Positions 42,192 through 51,209 of a DNA stretch of 64,000 nucleotides are shown here, piece after piece; within the stretch, counting starts at the first letter, position 1, and every line of letters starts with the position of its first letter. The DNA is taken from assembly GCF_014779765.1 (NCBI RefSeq), contig NZ_JACXZA010000003.1, positions 868,001 to 932,000 on the forward strand, in the 5' to 3' direction. This DNA is from Paenibacillus terricola (lineage in GTDB: Bacteria; Bacillota; Bacilli; Paenibacillales; Paenibacillaceae). Position numbers and translations under genes: made by a program. Under the pieces are notes generated by a model that ran no database searches, was not told where the DNA came from, and was given only the letters and a program-made list of their open reading frames with translations.

Positions 42192-43382
42192 CTATAGAGG
42201 AACGCCGATTAACTGCAAATTCGAGACCAGAGTCGGGATCAACCGATTCGAGGAGTCGGATAATCCAAGCTGATAATTGCCGTTGTATCCCATCGCCTTG
42301 ACGGAATAATCACTAGGGACCAAGAAAGAGAAGCCATTATACATGCTCGTTACTGCATATTTAATGTTAGATTCCGATGCTAGAAGGGTTGGTGTATAGG
42401 AGGTCGATGTCGTACCTGTTCCAGCTTGACCATATGTGTTATATCCCCAGCTCTTAACGGTACCATCGGACATCGTCGCAATACTGTTGTAATAACCACC
42501 TGTAATATGCGACACACTCGTCAAACCAGGCACGACAGTCGGCTTGTACATGGTCGTCGTATTCCCGAGTCCGAGCTCTCCAAAGCTGTTGCTTCCCCAT
42601 GTCTTCACTGTTCCGTCATTGAGAACGGCAAGGCTATGATAGGCTCCTGCAGCAATCTGCATGACGTTCATAAGTCCAGACACTGCTGTCGGCGTCAGCC
42701 TCATGGCACTATCGCCTAATCCCAATTGACCTGAACTGTTGTATCCCCAACTCTTAACTGTTCCATCATTCATTAACGCGAGCATAAAGCTATTTCCCGC
42801 CGCTATCTGTTTGACGCCAGTAAGGCCTGGAATCGCAGTAGGAGATGTCACCGTGCTTGTCATTCCTAATCCGAGTTGTCCATAGCTGTTCTTTCCCCAT
42901 ACTTTGACCGTTCCGTCGCTTAGCAGCGCAGCGGCGAATCCGCTTCCCGCTGTTATCTGAACGACATTCAATAAGCCCGGAATGATTGTCGGCGTGATTC
43001 TTGACGCAGAGTCTGGAAAACCAAGTGCATAATTGCTATTGCCGTATCCCCACGATTTGACGGTGCCGTCGCTCATTAATGCATAGGAAGCATACGTCCC
43101 TCCGGAAGCAACCGATACAACATTGCTTATATTAGGAATTACTTGCAGGCTGGATTGAGATGAATTCCCTGTTCCAAGCTCATAATAATTACCGAGGCCG
43201 ACTGACATGACTGCCCCATCGTTTCTTAAGAATAGCGAATAATTGACTCCAGCCGCGATTCCGTTGGGTTGTACGAACTGCAAAGCAGACGCATCCGCGC
43301 GCCCGGATTTTGCATGAACAGACATAACCTGCAAAATGATTAGCGCCATCAGTACCAAACCTATCGATCTTCTCCAACTCAT
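42192..43382 (-). CDS. Single-propeller RCC1-repeat protein, paralogue of the giant RCC1 protein
   Basis: A 396-residue exported protein closely similar to the first 400 residues of the next gene, including the signal peptide (SIGLVLMALIILQVMSV) and QFVQPNGIAAGVNYS. It has exactly seven RCC1 units and stops at LQLIGVPL, the same point where the first seven-unit propeller ends in the long protein; there the codons continue, here there is TAG. The ATG at 43382 has a GAGGAG site 11 bases upstream; a longer frame to 43430 has no support. It appears to be either a tandem duplicate of the 5' end of the large gene or the single-propeller ancestor of it. It is first in the operon that runs into the Rhs toxin. 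Confidence 0.85.
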   Translation of the reverse strand: MSWRRSIGLVLMALIILQVMSVHAKSGRADASALQFVQPNGIAAGVNYSLFLRNDGAVMSVGLGNYYELGTGNSSQSSLQVIPNISNVVSVASGGTYASYALMSDGTVKSWGYGNSNYALGFPDSASRITPTIIPGLLNVVQITAGSGFAAALLSDGTVKVWGKNSYGQLGLGMTSTVTSPTAIPGLTGVKQIAAGNSFMLALMNDGTVKSWGYNSSGQLGLGDSAMRLTPTAVSGLMNVMQIAAGAYHSLAVLNDGTVKTWGSNSFGELGLGNTTTMYKPTVVPGLTSVSHITGGYYNSIATMSDGTVKSWGYNTYGQAGTGTTSTSYTPTLLASESNIKYAVTSMYNGFSFLVPSDYSVKAMGYNGNYQLGLSDSSNRLIPTLVSNLQLIGVPL

Positions 43383-43721
43383 TGAACTCAACTCTCCTCT
43401 ATGAATTATTTCTATTACTAATGACGCCATAACTTCTCTGTCTTAACGTAACCCCACCACCCACCTTATTTCACGGGATTAATTAACTTTAATTGACAAA
43501 TTGCCAGATAATACTACAAGAATTCGATATTTATGTAAATCGATATTTTTGTAATATTTTGTAGAATGTCATTAATTCTCTCCTAAATTTCATTGAGGAA
43601 TCCCATTTTCATTAATAATCCGACAAATAATTGAGCTTTTCATTCCCGAAACGAAGTTTTTACAATTGGTAGAGTACTTATTTATGACACCTGACCGCAT
43701 ATTGCTTCTCACGACAAAAAA
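43383..43721. other. AT-rich upstream region of the RCC1/Rhs operon
   Basis: No gene is seen in this stretch. It is A+T rich, with a direct repeat CGATATTT twice near 43534-43560, and must hold the minus-strand promoter of the RCC1/Rhs operon. TTGTCA on the minus strand near 43493-43498 could be a -35 element, but I cannot assign a matching -10 with confidence. Confidence 0.4.
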
Positions 43722-43754
43722 AGCCCAAAGAAGCACCTTACGCTTCTTTGGGCT
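43722..43754 (-). terminator. Rho-independent terminator of the Gfo/Idh/MocA gene
   Basis: AGCCCAAAGAAGC (43722-43734) and GCTTCTTTGGGCT (43742-43754) form a perfect 13-bp stem with a 7-base loop. On the minus strand it is followed by seven T. It lies 54 bases past the oxidoreductase stop. Confidence 0.9.
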
Positions 43755-43808
43755 CTATATTTAACCTTCTACCTATCCCCTATTGACACGATCCTTTATC
43801 TCTATCTT

Positions 43809-45092
43809 CTACTTCAACAAGTCCGCCACCCGTACCGGGAGGCCGGTGCGGATCGATTGGTTCGCGGCGATGCCGGTCATGATGGACATGGCGCCGTCGA
43901 CGTGCGATGCTGCGCGTTTCAATGGATCCGGTGCCGGAACGCCGAACAGGTCGTTCAGCAGGACAGGGTCGCCGCCGCCATGGCCGCCTGCGGCTTTCTC
44001 GAGTTCAACCGAGTAAGGCTCTCCGAACATTGGGAACACGATGATGCTCGAACCAACCGCCGCGCCTTCGAGCGCTTTGTCGCCGCCGCCGTTTACGTAG
44101 GAAGTTTCAACAACCTTGAGTTCGATCCGGCCTTTGCTGCCGTTGAACGCAACGTTGAAGCCTTCCCACGGCATGTATGCATTAAGCGAGTACGTAAGAA
44201 TCGCTTTATTACGATAGCGCACCGTTACGCCCATCGTGTCTTCGATGTTGATGCCATCGCCGAATACGCTTTGATCGCGTTGGTAGCCGTCCTCATGCTC
44301 CGCATCGAGGTACATCGCTTTCAGATTCTCGTTCTGGTCGAGATGCAGCGCGAAGTGATCTTCCTTCGCTGCTTCGCTGCCATATGCGCGTTGATAGAAC
44401 TCCGTTACACCACGCTTCTCCGCGTTCTCGCGGCCATAGAAGCGTAGATCGCCGAATGCGAATACGGTCTCTGGATACGTGCCGAGCCAGAAGTTAACGA
44501 GGTCGAAGTGGTGCGTCGACTTATGGACGAGCAGGCCGCCGCTGTTTCTTTTGTCACGATGCCATCTTCTGAAGTAATCCGCGCCGTGCACCGTGTTGAG
44601 CAGCCACTCGAAGTGAACGGAGTTGACGTCGCCGATTACACCCGACATAATCAGTTCTTTGATGCGGGAATGGTACGAAGCATAACGATAGTTGAACGTG
44701 ACACGAAGCTTGCGGCCTGTACGCTCAACCGTCTCCATAATTTCACGACACTTCTCGTCGTCGACCGTCATCGGCTTCTCGCTAATAACGTCGCAGCCCG
44801 CTTCCATTGCACGAATAATATAGTGATGGTGCAGACGGTCGACCGTCGTCACGATAACAACGTCCGGCTTCTGCTCTTCAATCATCGTATCGAATGCATC
44901 CGCACCGTAGGTCGCGACTTCTGGGTGATCGTACTTCTCGCGCAGGTAACGGTTCGCAAGCGCCATTCTCGTTCGGTTAATATCGCAAAATGCCAGAAAC
45001 TCCGACGTCTCGCGGAAATCGCGTGCCAGCGCACCATAGAACATTTCGCTGCGGCTACCGCAGCCTACCAGTACGTACTTCTTCTTCGTCAT
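43809..45092 (-). CDS. Gfo/Idh/MocA family oxidoreductase
   Basis: A 427-residue NAD(P)-dependent dehydrogenase. The Rossmann start is KKYVLVGCGSRSEMFYGAL. It is followed by CDINRTRM, VVIVTTVDRLHHHYI, the family EKPMTVDDEKC (with the catalytic lysine of EKP) and a substrate-side HWDRH-like segment, here RRWHRDKRNSGGLLVHKSTH. Members oxidise or reduce sugars, inositols and sugar acids; the length (about 430) and the HKSTHHFDLVNFW block fit the subgroup acting on plant or host glycans. AGGAGGG lies 8 bases before the ATG. It diverges from an AraC regulator that probably controls it, with a tandem repeat lying between. Confidence 0.88.
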   Translation of the reverse strand: MTKKKYVLVGCGSRSEMFYGALARDFRETSEFLAFCDINRTRMALANRYLREKYDHPEVATYGADAFDTMIEEQKPDVVIVTTVDRLHHHYIIRAMEAGCDVISEKPMTVDDEKCREIMETVERTGRKLRVTFNYRYASYHSRIKELIMSGVIGDVNSVHFEWLLNTVHGADYFRRWHRDKRNSGGLLVHKSTHHFDLVNFWLGTYPETVFAFGDLRFYGRENAEKRGVTEFYQRAYGSEAAKEDHFALHLDQNENLKAMYLDAEHEDGYQRDQSVFGDGINIEDTMGVTVRYRNKAILTYSLNAYMPWEGFNVAFNGSKGRIELKVVETSYVNGGGDKALEGAAVGSSIIVFPMFGEPYSVELEKAAGGHGGGDPVLLNDLFGVPAPDPLKRAASHVDGAMSIMTGIAANQSIRTGLPVRVADLLK

Positions 45093-45109
45093 CTCGGAGA
45101 CCCTCCTAA

Positions 45110-45251
45110 AGGTTTTGCGTATGCTTCATCCGAATCTATCGGATGGAATGCAGCAAAAGCCGCATCGGAAGCGTTCGCTTAGGTTTTGCGTCTGCTTCAT
45201 CCGAATAATTCGGATGAGATGCAGCAAAAGCCACATCGGAAGCATTCGCTA
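45110..45251. repeat. Two tandem 71-bp repeats in the divergent AraC/oxidoreductase promoter
   Basis: Units 45110-45180 and 45181-45251 are about 90 percent identical. Each holds an imperfect inverted repeat around CATCCGAAT/CGGATG and a second shared block GCAGCAAAAGC. The first unit reaches the AGGAGG of the oxidoreductase gene. They could be paired binding sites for the AraC regulator, or hairpins in the oxidoreductase leader. Confidence 0.75.
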
Positions 45252-45428
45252 TAATTTCATTTCTAATATGCATTCGCTTTCATTACCTTCATCCTAAAGC
45301 ATATATGAACCATTTTCTAATCGTATTCCGCTCAAATAATTAAGAAAGTGTGTTATTATGCTCCTATGAGAGAGAAGTTGTAATTCTATTTATTTGTTTG
45401 CAGTTCATTCGCGCAAGGGAGTGTCACC

Positions 45429-46259
45429 ATGAACGAGCAGTTACTGTTCGTCGAACGGATCGCGCGTCAGCACCCGTTCACGATGGCGAACCAAATGGAA
45501 GATACATTCGAAATGTATTATCTCATCTCCGGCGGTCGGCGTTATTTCGTTCGCGATCAGACCTATGGCGTCACGCCCGGCACGCTTGTGCTTATACCGC
45601 CGGGCGTCATTCACCGCACGATTGATGATCCGGATGCATCCGGTCATGAACGAATTCTTGTTCAATTCTCGCTATCTTTCCTGCAGCTCAGCATGCATGT
45701 CATGCCGCTGCATCTCGAGGCTTTCCGCATGCCGTCGCCGCTGCTTCCGCTCATCGGGGAAGATCAGGTAGAGATTGAACGCTTACTCGTGCAAATGTGC
45801 GACGAATTCATCAGCCGCAAGCCTGCACGCGAGCCTATGCTGCATGCCTTGTTGTCGCAGCTGCTTCTGACCGTCGGACGTGCAATGAAGCGTCATAGCG
45901 AAGAACATGCGCTGCATCCGGTCCCGGCAACTGTAACGGAAGGCCGCATCCAGCCCGTCATTGATTATATCTTAAGCCACTGCGAGGAACCGCTAGGGCT
46001 TGATGAGATTGCCCAACAGTTTTACTTCAGCCCTTCGCATCTAAGTCGGCTATTCCGTCGTTCGACCGGCTTCACCTATTCCGAATTCGTCCAACTCGTC
46101 CGTATTCGGCGCGCACAGGAATTGCTTCGCACAACCGACCAGAAGGTGCTCGAGATCGCCGAAGCTTCGGGCTTCGGGAACTTGTCCCATTTTCAACATA
46201 CATTCCGTAAGCATACAGGGATGACTCCGCTCAAATACCGGAAGGAATTACAGCGATAA
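45429..46259 (+). CDS. AraC-family transcriptional regulator with N-terminal cupin domain
   Basis: A 276-residue DNA-binding protein. Residues about 5-150 are a cupin-type sugar-sensing domain ([19 protein letters not shown], then [13 protein letters not shown]). Residues about 175-275 contain the two AraC helix-turn-helix motifs ([40 protein letters not shown]), ending in the family [16 protein letters not shown] lies 9 bases before the ATG. It diverges from the Gfo/Idh/MocA gene, which is the obvious target; the tandem repeats between them are candidate sites. AraC proteins of this type respond to sugars or sugar-derived ligands. Confidence 0.9.
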   Translation: MNEQLLFVERIARQHPFTMANQMEDTFEMYYLISGGRRYFVRDQTYGVTPGTLVLIPPGVIHRTIDDPDASGHERILVQFSLSFLQLSMHVMPLHLEAFRMPSPLLPLIGEDQVEIERLLVQMCDEFISRKPAREPMLHALLSQLLLTVGRAMKRHSEEHALHPVPATVTEGRIQPVIDYILSHCEEPLGLDEIAQQFYFSPSHLSRLFRRSTGFTYSEFVQLVRIRRAQELLRTTDQKVLEIAEASGFGNLSHFQHTFRKHTGMTPLKYRKELQR

Positions 46260-46294
46260 GGGTCGAATACGAATGGGAAAAGGAGGGATTCACA

Positions 46295-46879
46295 ATGTCA
46301 TTCACCTTGCAGCTTGGCCAACAAGCACCAGATTTCACACTACCTGCAACAGACGGCAATACGTATTCGCTCGCTGATTTCAGAGATGTGCCGGTGCTCG
46401 TCGTCTTCTTCACCTGCAATCATTGTCCTTATGTCGTCGGCTCTGATGAGGTAACACGCGCAACCGCCGAGAAGTATGCGGACCTCGGTGTCGCATTCGT
46501 CGGTATAAACAGCAACAGCGTCGCTACGAAACCGCTCGACTCGTTCGAGCATATGGTGGCACGGATGGAAGAGAAACGGTACCCATGGAAATATCTGCGT
46601 GACGATTCGCAGGACGTAGCCAAATCGTATGGCGCGCTGCGAACGCCGCATTTCTATGTGTTTGATCAGGAACGCAAGCTTGTGTACACGGGGCGCGGCG
46701 TCGACTATCCGCGCGACACGACGCGCATGACGGTCAACGACCTCGACAATGCGTTAGCTGAGCTGACAAGCGGACAACCGGTGTCGGTGGCATTGACGAA
46801 TCCGATCGGCTGCAACGTGAAGTGGGACGGACAAGACGAGCATTGGATGCCGGTAGAGGCTTGCGATCTCGTGTTGTAA
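46295..46879 (+). CDS. Thioredoxin/peroxiredoxin-like (AhpC/TSA fold) protein
   Basis: A 194-residue cytoplasmic redoxin. It starts like a peroxiredoxin ([15 protein letters not shown]) and has the motif [10 protein letters not shown] with Cys41 and Cys44, a thioredoxin-type pair, followed by [25 protein letters not shown] and [10 protein letters not shown], where the cis-proline of RTPH is in its usual place. Proteins with CxHCPxV are annotated as thioredoxin-family proteins, often of unclear substrate. AGGAGGG precedes the ATG by 9 bases. It is 35 bases past the AraC gene on the same strand and may be read from it, and a hairpin follows. Confidence 0.88.
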   Translation: MSFTLQLGQQAPDFTLPATDGNTYSLADFRDVPVLVVFFTCNHCPYVVGSDEVTRATAEKYADLGVAFVGINSNSVATKPLDSFEHMVARMEEKRYPWKYLRDDSQDVAKSYGALRTPHFYVFDQERKLVYTGRGVDYPRDTTRMTVNDLDNALAELTSGQPVSVALTNPIGCNVKWDGQDEHWMPVEACDLVL

Positions 46880-46896
46880 TGCGATGTGTATTAGAA

Positions 46897-46935
46897 AAGG
46901 GATATCCATACAGCAACTGCTGTCGGATATCCCTT
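46897..46935. terminator. Bidirectional terminator between thioredoxin-like and Asn/Gly-repeat genes
   Basis: AAGGGATATCC (46897-46907) and GGATATCCCTT (46925-46935) form an 11-bp perfect stem with an inner CAGCA/TGCTG helix, between two convergent genes, 17 bases past each stop. Confidence 0.85.
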
Positions 46936-46951
46936 CTTCATGTTACTCCCA

Positions 46952-47866
46952 TTACTTGCCGACGATGGCCTTCAACTGTGCACGACCCTCGACGATTTCT
47001 TCCTGATAACGCGTCTGCATTGGCTCCAACAGCGCTGGGTCTCCACCGATCGCTGAAAGCTTCGCGATGGCATCATCCATTACCGTGCGGTATTGGGATG
47101 TGCACGACGTGAACGCATCGCTTGCCGTTTTATACAGGACTGTCTTCTCGTGCGTGGTTGTCAATGTCGTGAATTGCACCGCATAATCGGTCAACTCCGC
47201 TTGGCACGCATTGCGCAGCTTAACGAGCGTATAGCCCGTGTCGTTATAAATCGCTTGCTCTTTCTTAATTTGCTCTAGATCATTGCCATTTCCGTTACCA
47301 TTACCGTTGTTTCCGTTATTGCCGTTACCATTGCCGTTGTTACCATTGCCGTTATTTCCGCTATTGCCATTACCGTTTCCATTGTTGCCATTGTTTCCGT
47401 TATTGCCATTGCTGTTGCCATTACCGTTACCATTACCATTCCCGTTGTTTCCGTTGTTTCCGTTATTGCCATTGCTGTTGCCATTACCGTTACCATTGCC
47501 ATTCCCGTTGTTGCCGTTGTTTCCGTTGTTTCCGTTGTTTCCGTTGTTTCCGTTGTTTCCGTTATTGCCGTTACCGTTGCCCTTGCCATTGTCCTTGCCA
47601 TTGTCCTTGCCGTTGTCCTTGCCATTGTCCTTGTCCTTGCCGTTCTGCTTTTCCGCAGCGCTTTGCTTCAGCAGCTCAAGCGGAGACTGAACGCTCAGCT
47701 TCCCTAAACTAATCGATCCGAACACGATCGATCCAGTCGATGAGGCATGATTGGACACAACCGAAGCAATCACCGTCTTAAACGGCGAAGCGGCTTGCAC
47801 CGACATCGCCGGCACAAGCGCTGCTGCAACAGTCAGCGCAATTAATCCGCGTATAGGTTTACGCAT
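46952..47866 (-). CDS. Secreted protein with long Asn/Gly repeat
   Basis: A 304-residue exported protein. It has a signal peptide (LIALTVAAALVPAMSVQA, cut near residue 24) and a first domain with two near-repeats of the type VFGSISLGKLSVQSP. A low-complexity tract of about 135 residues follows (DNGKDNGKDNGK then many GNNGNNGNNG and GNGNGN units), and then a globular C-terminal domain (IKKEQAIYNDTGYTLVKLRN, containing two Cys that could bridge). The tract is also a DNA-level microsatellite. I do not recognise the family; the C-terminal part resembles small secreted proteins with a helical bundle. ATG at 47866 has AAGGAAGG 9 bases upstream; the frame continues to 47935 without support. Confidence 0.7.
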   Translation of the reverse strand: MRKPIRGLIALTVAAALVPAMSVQAASPFKTVIASVVSNHASSTGSIVFGSISLGKLSVQSPLELLKQSAAEKQNGKDKDNGKDNGKDNGKDNGKGNGNGNNGNNGNNGNNGNNGNNGNNGNGNGNGNGNSNGNNGNNGNNGNGNGNGNGNSNGNNGNNGNNGNGNGNSGNNGNGNNGNGNGNNGNNGNGNGNGNDLEQIKKEQAIYNDTGYTLVKLRNACQAELTDYAVQFTTLTTTHEKTVLYKTASDAFTSCTSQYRTVMDDAIAKLSAIGGDPALLEPMQTRYQEEIVEGRAQLKAIVGK

Positions 47867-48286
47867 TGTAACCATCCTTCCTTGGAGTCCAAGGGGGGCC
47901 CGCTGCCATCGATAGCTTGTGCGTCGGTTCATCATTCGCTGCTATTGTCAGGCTGGATGCGCCCTTGCTCCATCCTTGTAATGCCTTGCAACGAGTGTTG
48001 TACCGCCCTTTCAACAACGCCTCACAACGTCAGGTGTGGCGTTACAACCCGAACGCCCCCTTACGGCGTCCTAATCTTCCAGCTCAACACAATTGCCCTC
48101 CATAGAAGACAACTGCTGCAATCGTTCACCCCCTTTCGGTGAGAAAACCTCTATTGAGGCCTTTCGAAGATGGGCGACCTACAGATTTGCGGAGCAAAGC
48201 AGCTTCGTAAGCATAAGGCAGGTTTTATCGCCAATAAGAATTTGACCTTTCCTAATAACACCGGAAACTTATAAATTCTTATGTGG
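47867..48286. other. Intergenic leader region of the Asn/Gly-repeat gene with RNA-like folding
   Basis: No gene is seen. On the minus strand, from about 48233 to 48125, several complementary blocks occur: GGCGA with TCGCC closing an outer helix, ACCT with AGGT inside it, a TTTGC-TCC-GCAAA hairpin, then CCTC-AATA-GAGG and a TCACC/GGGTGA hairpin. This looks like a structured transcript but matches no riboswitch consensus I know. A short ten-codon frame lies nearer the gene. Confidence 0.35.
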
Positions 48287-49630
48287 TCAGAAATTAACCG
48301 ACTGCCGCTCCGCATTCACGGCGCCGATCGGCCTGCGGCCAATGGAGTGGTAGACGAAGCCTTCCCGCTCCATCTCATCCAGGCTGAAGCAGTTGCGGCC
48401 GTCAATGATGATCGGCTTGGCCAGCAGCGTACGCACCTGAGCCAACGACATGCCAACAACGTCGCTCCATTCCGTCAGAATGACGCACGCATCGCAGCCA
48501 ACGACCGCCGCTTCCACCGAATCGGCATACATCACCTCGTCCGACAGCAATCGGCTTGCCGCTTCGGCCGCGATTGGATCGTACGCCCGAATCGATGCAC
48601 CCGCGCGCAGCAGCTCCGGCACGATCGTAAGCGAAGGCGCCTCACGCATATCGTCCGTATTAGGCTTGAATGCCAGACCCAGCACCGCAATGCGCTTGCC
48701 TGCGAGCGATCCAATCGCTTCGCGAAGCTTGTCCACCACTAACATCCGCTGCTTCTGATTCGTTCGAATGACCGACTTCAACAGCTCGAATTCATAGCCG
48801 GACTTGTCCGCGATGTGAGCAAGCGCATACGTATCCTTCGGGAAGCAAGAACCGCCGTAGCCGATGCCCGCTTGCAGGAATTTGCCGCCGATCCGGCTAT
48901 CCATCCCCATACCTTCAGCTACATCGCTCACGTTCGCGCCAACCCGCTCACAAATGTTCGCGATCGCATTAATGAACGAAATCTTCGTTGCGAGGAACGT
49001 GTTCGCCGCATATTTGATCATCTCCGCGCTTTCGAGATCGGTCATGAAGACCCGCGTATTGAACGGTGCGTGCAGCTCAGCAATCGCGCTTGCCGCCTCA
49101 GGATTGTCCGAACCAACAACGGCGCGGTCCATGTTCATACAATCTGACAATGCGGAGCCTTCGCGCAGAAACTCTGGGTTCGACACGACATCGAACGTCG
49201 CCCATGGCGCCATCTTATTCGCCTGTACGACTTCACGCACGAGCTCGCCAGTCCCTACGGGCACGGTGCTTTTGTTCACGATAATCTTGTAGCCATTCAG
49301 ATGCTCGCCAATCTTCTTCGCCGCTGACATGACGTACCGCATATCCGCTTCGCCCGTCTCCGACATCGGCGTGCCAACCGCAATGTAGACGATGTCCGAG
49401 GCTTCAATTGCAGCCCCTACATCCGTCGTAAAATGCAGCCGTCCCTGCTCCTTGTTGCGCGCAACCATATCCTCGAGCCCCGGCTCATAGATCGGCACAA
49501 CGCCGCTTTGCAGCATGTTGATTTTGCGCTCATCGACATCGCAGCAGATCACTCGGTTGCCTACTTCCGCGAAGCAAGAACCCGATACGAGCCCGACATA
49601 TCCCGTTCCGATAACCGTTATGTTCCGCAT
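48287..49630 (-). CDS. ugd: UDP-glucose 6-dehydrogenase
   Basis: A 447-residue NAD-dependent enzyme that oxidises UDP-glucose twice to UDP-glucuronate. The first Rossmann fold starts ITVIGTGYVGLVSGSCFAEV. The family hinge, with EFLREGSALSDCMNMDR, is followed by the catalytic cysteine in GYGGSCFPKDTYALAHIA and a C-terminal UDP-binding Rossmann fold (VLGLAFKPNTDDMREAPS). It starts 2 bases after the stop of galU, which supplies its UDP-glucose, and the 4-epimerase in the same operon could consume its UDP-GlcA. Terminal gene of the polysaccharide operon. Confidence 0.95.
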   Translation of the reverse strand: MRNITVIGTGYVGLVSGSCFAEVGNRVICCDVDERKINMLQSGVVPIYEPGLEDMVARNKEQGRLHFTTDVGAAIEASDIVYIAVGTPMSETGEADMRYVMSAAKKIGEHLNGYKIIVNKSTVPVGTGELVREVVQANKMAPWATFDVVSNPEFLREGSALSDCMNMDRAVVGSDNPEAASAIAELHAPFNTRVFMTDLESAEMIKYAANTFLATKISFINAIANICERVGANVSDVAEGMGMDSRIGGKFLQAGIGYGGSCFPKDTYALAHIADKSGYEFELLKSVIRTNQKQRMLVVDKLREAIGSLAGKRIAVLGLAFKPNTDDMREAPSLTIVPELLRAGASIRAYDPIAAEAASRLLSDEVMYADSVEAAVVGCDACVILTEWSDVVGMSLAQVRTLLAKPIIIDGRNCFSLDEMEREGFVYHSIGRRPIGAVNAERQSVNF

Positions 49631-49632
49631 CG

Positions 49633-50535
49633 TTACTTCGCCACCTTATTCAGAATCGAAAAATGCTTCTCATAAACCGTTTGAACGTAATTGAGCACAT
49701 CGTTCGACAGGTCCTCCCGCTGCAGAGCGAAGTCGAGCGTTGCGCGAATGAACCCAAATTTGTCGCCGACGTCATAACGGACGCCATCGAAGTTATAAGC
49801 GAGCACCGTCTTGCGGTCGTTCAGCTTTTTGATTGCATCGGTCAGCTGAATCTCGCCGCCTGCGCCCGGCTCTTGATTTTCCAAGATTTCAAAGATATCC
49901 GGCGTCAGCACGTACCGCCCCATAATCGCATAATTGGACGGCGCCGCCTTGCGGGACGGCTTCTCGACAAGTCCGTCGAGGAAGAAGACCGATGGTTCGA
50001 TCGACGAGCCGCGCGGCGCGATAATGCCGTATTTGGAAACATCGTCATCGCTTACCCGCTGCACGCCTACGATCGACGAGGAGTAACGCTCATACACGCG
50101 AATCAACTGACCCAGGCAAGGCTCGTCCGACTGTACGATATCGTCACCCAGCAGTACGGCGAACGGCTCATCCCCGACGAAGCTGCGCGCGCACCAGATG
50201 GCGTGTCCAAGGCCGCGAGGTTCCTTTTGCCGAATATAATGGATGTTCGCCATCTCGGAGATGCGCTGGATCTGCTCCAGCTCCTTGGACTTGCCTTTCT
50301 TGGATAGGGCGTCTTCAAGCTCGAATGTTTTGTCAAAATGGTCCTCGATCGCCCGCTTGCCGCGACCGCTGACGATAAGAATATCCTCAATGCCGGAGGC
50401 GATCGCCTCTTCGATTATGTATTGAATCGTCGGCTTGTCGACGATTGGAAGCATCTCCTTCGGCTGTGCTTTCGTCGCGGGCAGGAACCGCGTGCCGAGA
50501 CCGGCTGCTGGAATGATCGCTTTGCGCACTTTCAT
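49633..50535 (-). CDS. galU: UTP-glucose-1-phosphate uridylyltransferase
   Basis: A 300-residue nucleotidyltransferase making UDP-glucose. It has the consensus start [20 protein letters not shown] (Gly-rich loop and Arg), [20 protein letters not shown], the [16 protein letters not shown] strand, [10 protein letters not shown] (metal aspartates) and [12 protein letters not shown]. The ATG at 50535 with GGGGGA upstream is used, although the frame stays open for 42 more codons into the 102-bp repeat array; the family starts here. It lies directly before ugd. The repeat array upstream separates it from the rest of the operon, so it may have its own promoter. Confidence 0.93.
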   Translation of the reverse strand: MKVRKAIIPAAGLGTRFLPATKAQPKEMLPIVDKPTIQYIIEEAIASGIEDILIVSGRGKRAIEDHFDKTFELEDALSKKGKSKELEQIQRISEMANIHYIRQKEPRGLGHAIWCARSFVGDEPFAVLLGDDIVQSDEPCLGQLIRVYERYSSSIVGVQRVSDDDVSKYGIIAPRGSSIEPSVFFLDGLVEKPSRKAAPSNYAIMGRYVLTPDIFEILENQEPGAGGEIQLTDAIKKLNDRKTVLAYNFDGVRYDVGDKFGFIRATLDFALQREDLSNDVLNYVQTVYEKHFSILNKVAK

Positions 50536-50590
50536 GGGAAGATCCCCCTTAGTTGGATTAGTTAGTTGATAGGATTCATCGCGTTCCCGA

Positions 50591-51175
50591 TCGTAGGTGC
50601 ATATCTGCACCTTCACAGACCGATTCGGTACTCTCGGCGATGCGTAGGTGCACTTGTGCACCTATGAGTGATGATTCGCCGCATTCGACCGATCGTGGGT
50701 GCATATCTGCACCTTCACAGACCGATTCGGTACTCTCGGCGATGCGTAGGTGCACTTGTGCACCTATGAGTGATGATTCGCCGCATTCGACCGATCGTAG
50801 GTGCATTTCTGCACCTTCACAGACCGATTCGGTACTCTCGGCGATGCGTAGGTGCACTTGTGCACCTATGTAAGATGATTCGCCGCATTCGGCCGATCGT
50901 AGGTGCATTTCTGCACCTTCGCAGACCGATGCGGTTCTCCCGGCGATGCGTAGGTGCACTTGTGCACCTATGTAAGATGATTCGCCGCATTCGGCCGACC
51001 GTAGGTGCATATCTGCACCTTCACAGACCGATTCGGTACTCTCGGCGATGCGTAGGTGCACTTGTGCATCTATGAGTGATGATTCGCCGCATTCGACCGA
51101 TCGTAGGTGCATTTCTGCACCTTCGCAGACCGATGCGGTTCTCTCGGCGATGCGTAGGTGCACTTGTGCACCCCA
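50591..51175. repeat. 102-bp tandem repeat array with paired dyads
   Basis: GCGTAGG recurs at 50642, 50744, 50846, 50948, 51050 and 51152, an exact 102-bp period over about 5.7 units. Each unit carries two dyads 51 bp apart: TAGGTGCACTTGTGCACCTA (9-bp arms, 2-base loop) and AGGTGCATATCTGCACCT, so the array is a diverged 51-bp repeat doubled to 102. Because 102 is divisible by three, frames stay open on both strands (195 codons on the minus strand with a 17-residue repeat), but there is no ribosome site and no signal, so I do not call a gene. It lies between the aminotransferase and galU, both on the minus strand. Confidence 0.9.
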
Positions 51176-51209
51176 CCTATGTGGATTTATTCGCTAAATC
51201 GAGCTGAAT

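Noticed and set aside
45115-45297. Short plus-strand frame across the 71-bp repeats
   Set aside because: It is produced by the repeated unit itself, has no ribosome site and ends before the AraC gene.
47283-47690. Leu/Pro-rich plus-strand frame opposite the Asn/Gly repeat
   Set aside because: It is the complement of a GNN/GNG microsatellite, so the frame is a by-product of repeat coding on the minus strand.
50576-51163. 195-codon open frame on the minus strand through the repeat array
   Set aside because: The frame follows from the 102-bp period being a multiple of three; there is no ribosome site or signal peptide, and equally long frames exist on the plus strand.
50591-51175. Possible CRISPR array
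   Set aside because: The units are continuous 102-bp tandem copies with no unique spacers, each unit contains two internal dyads, and no cas gene is near.
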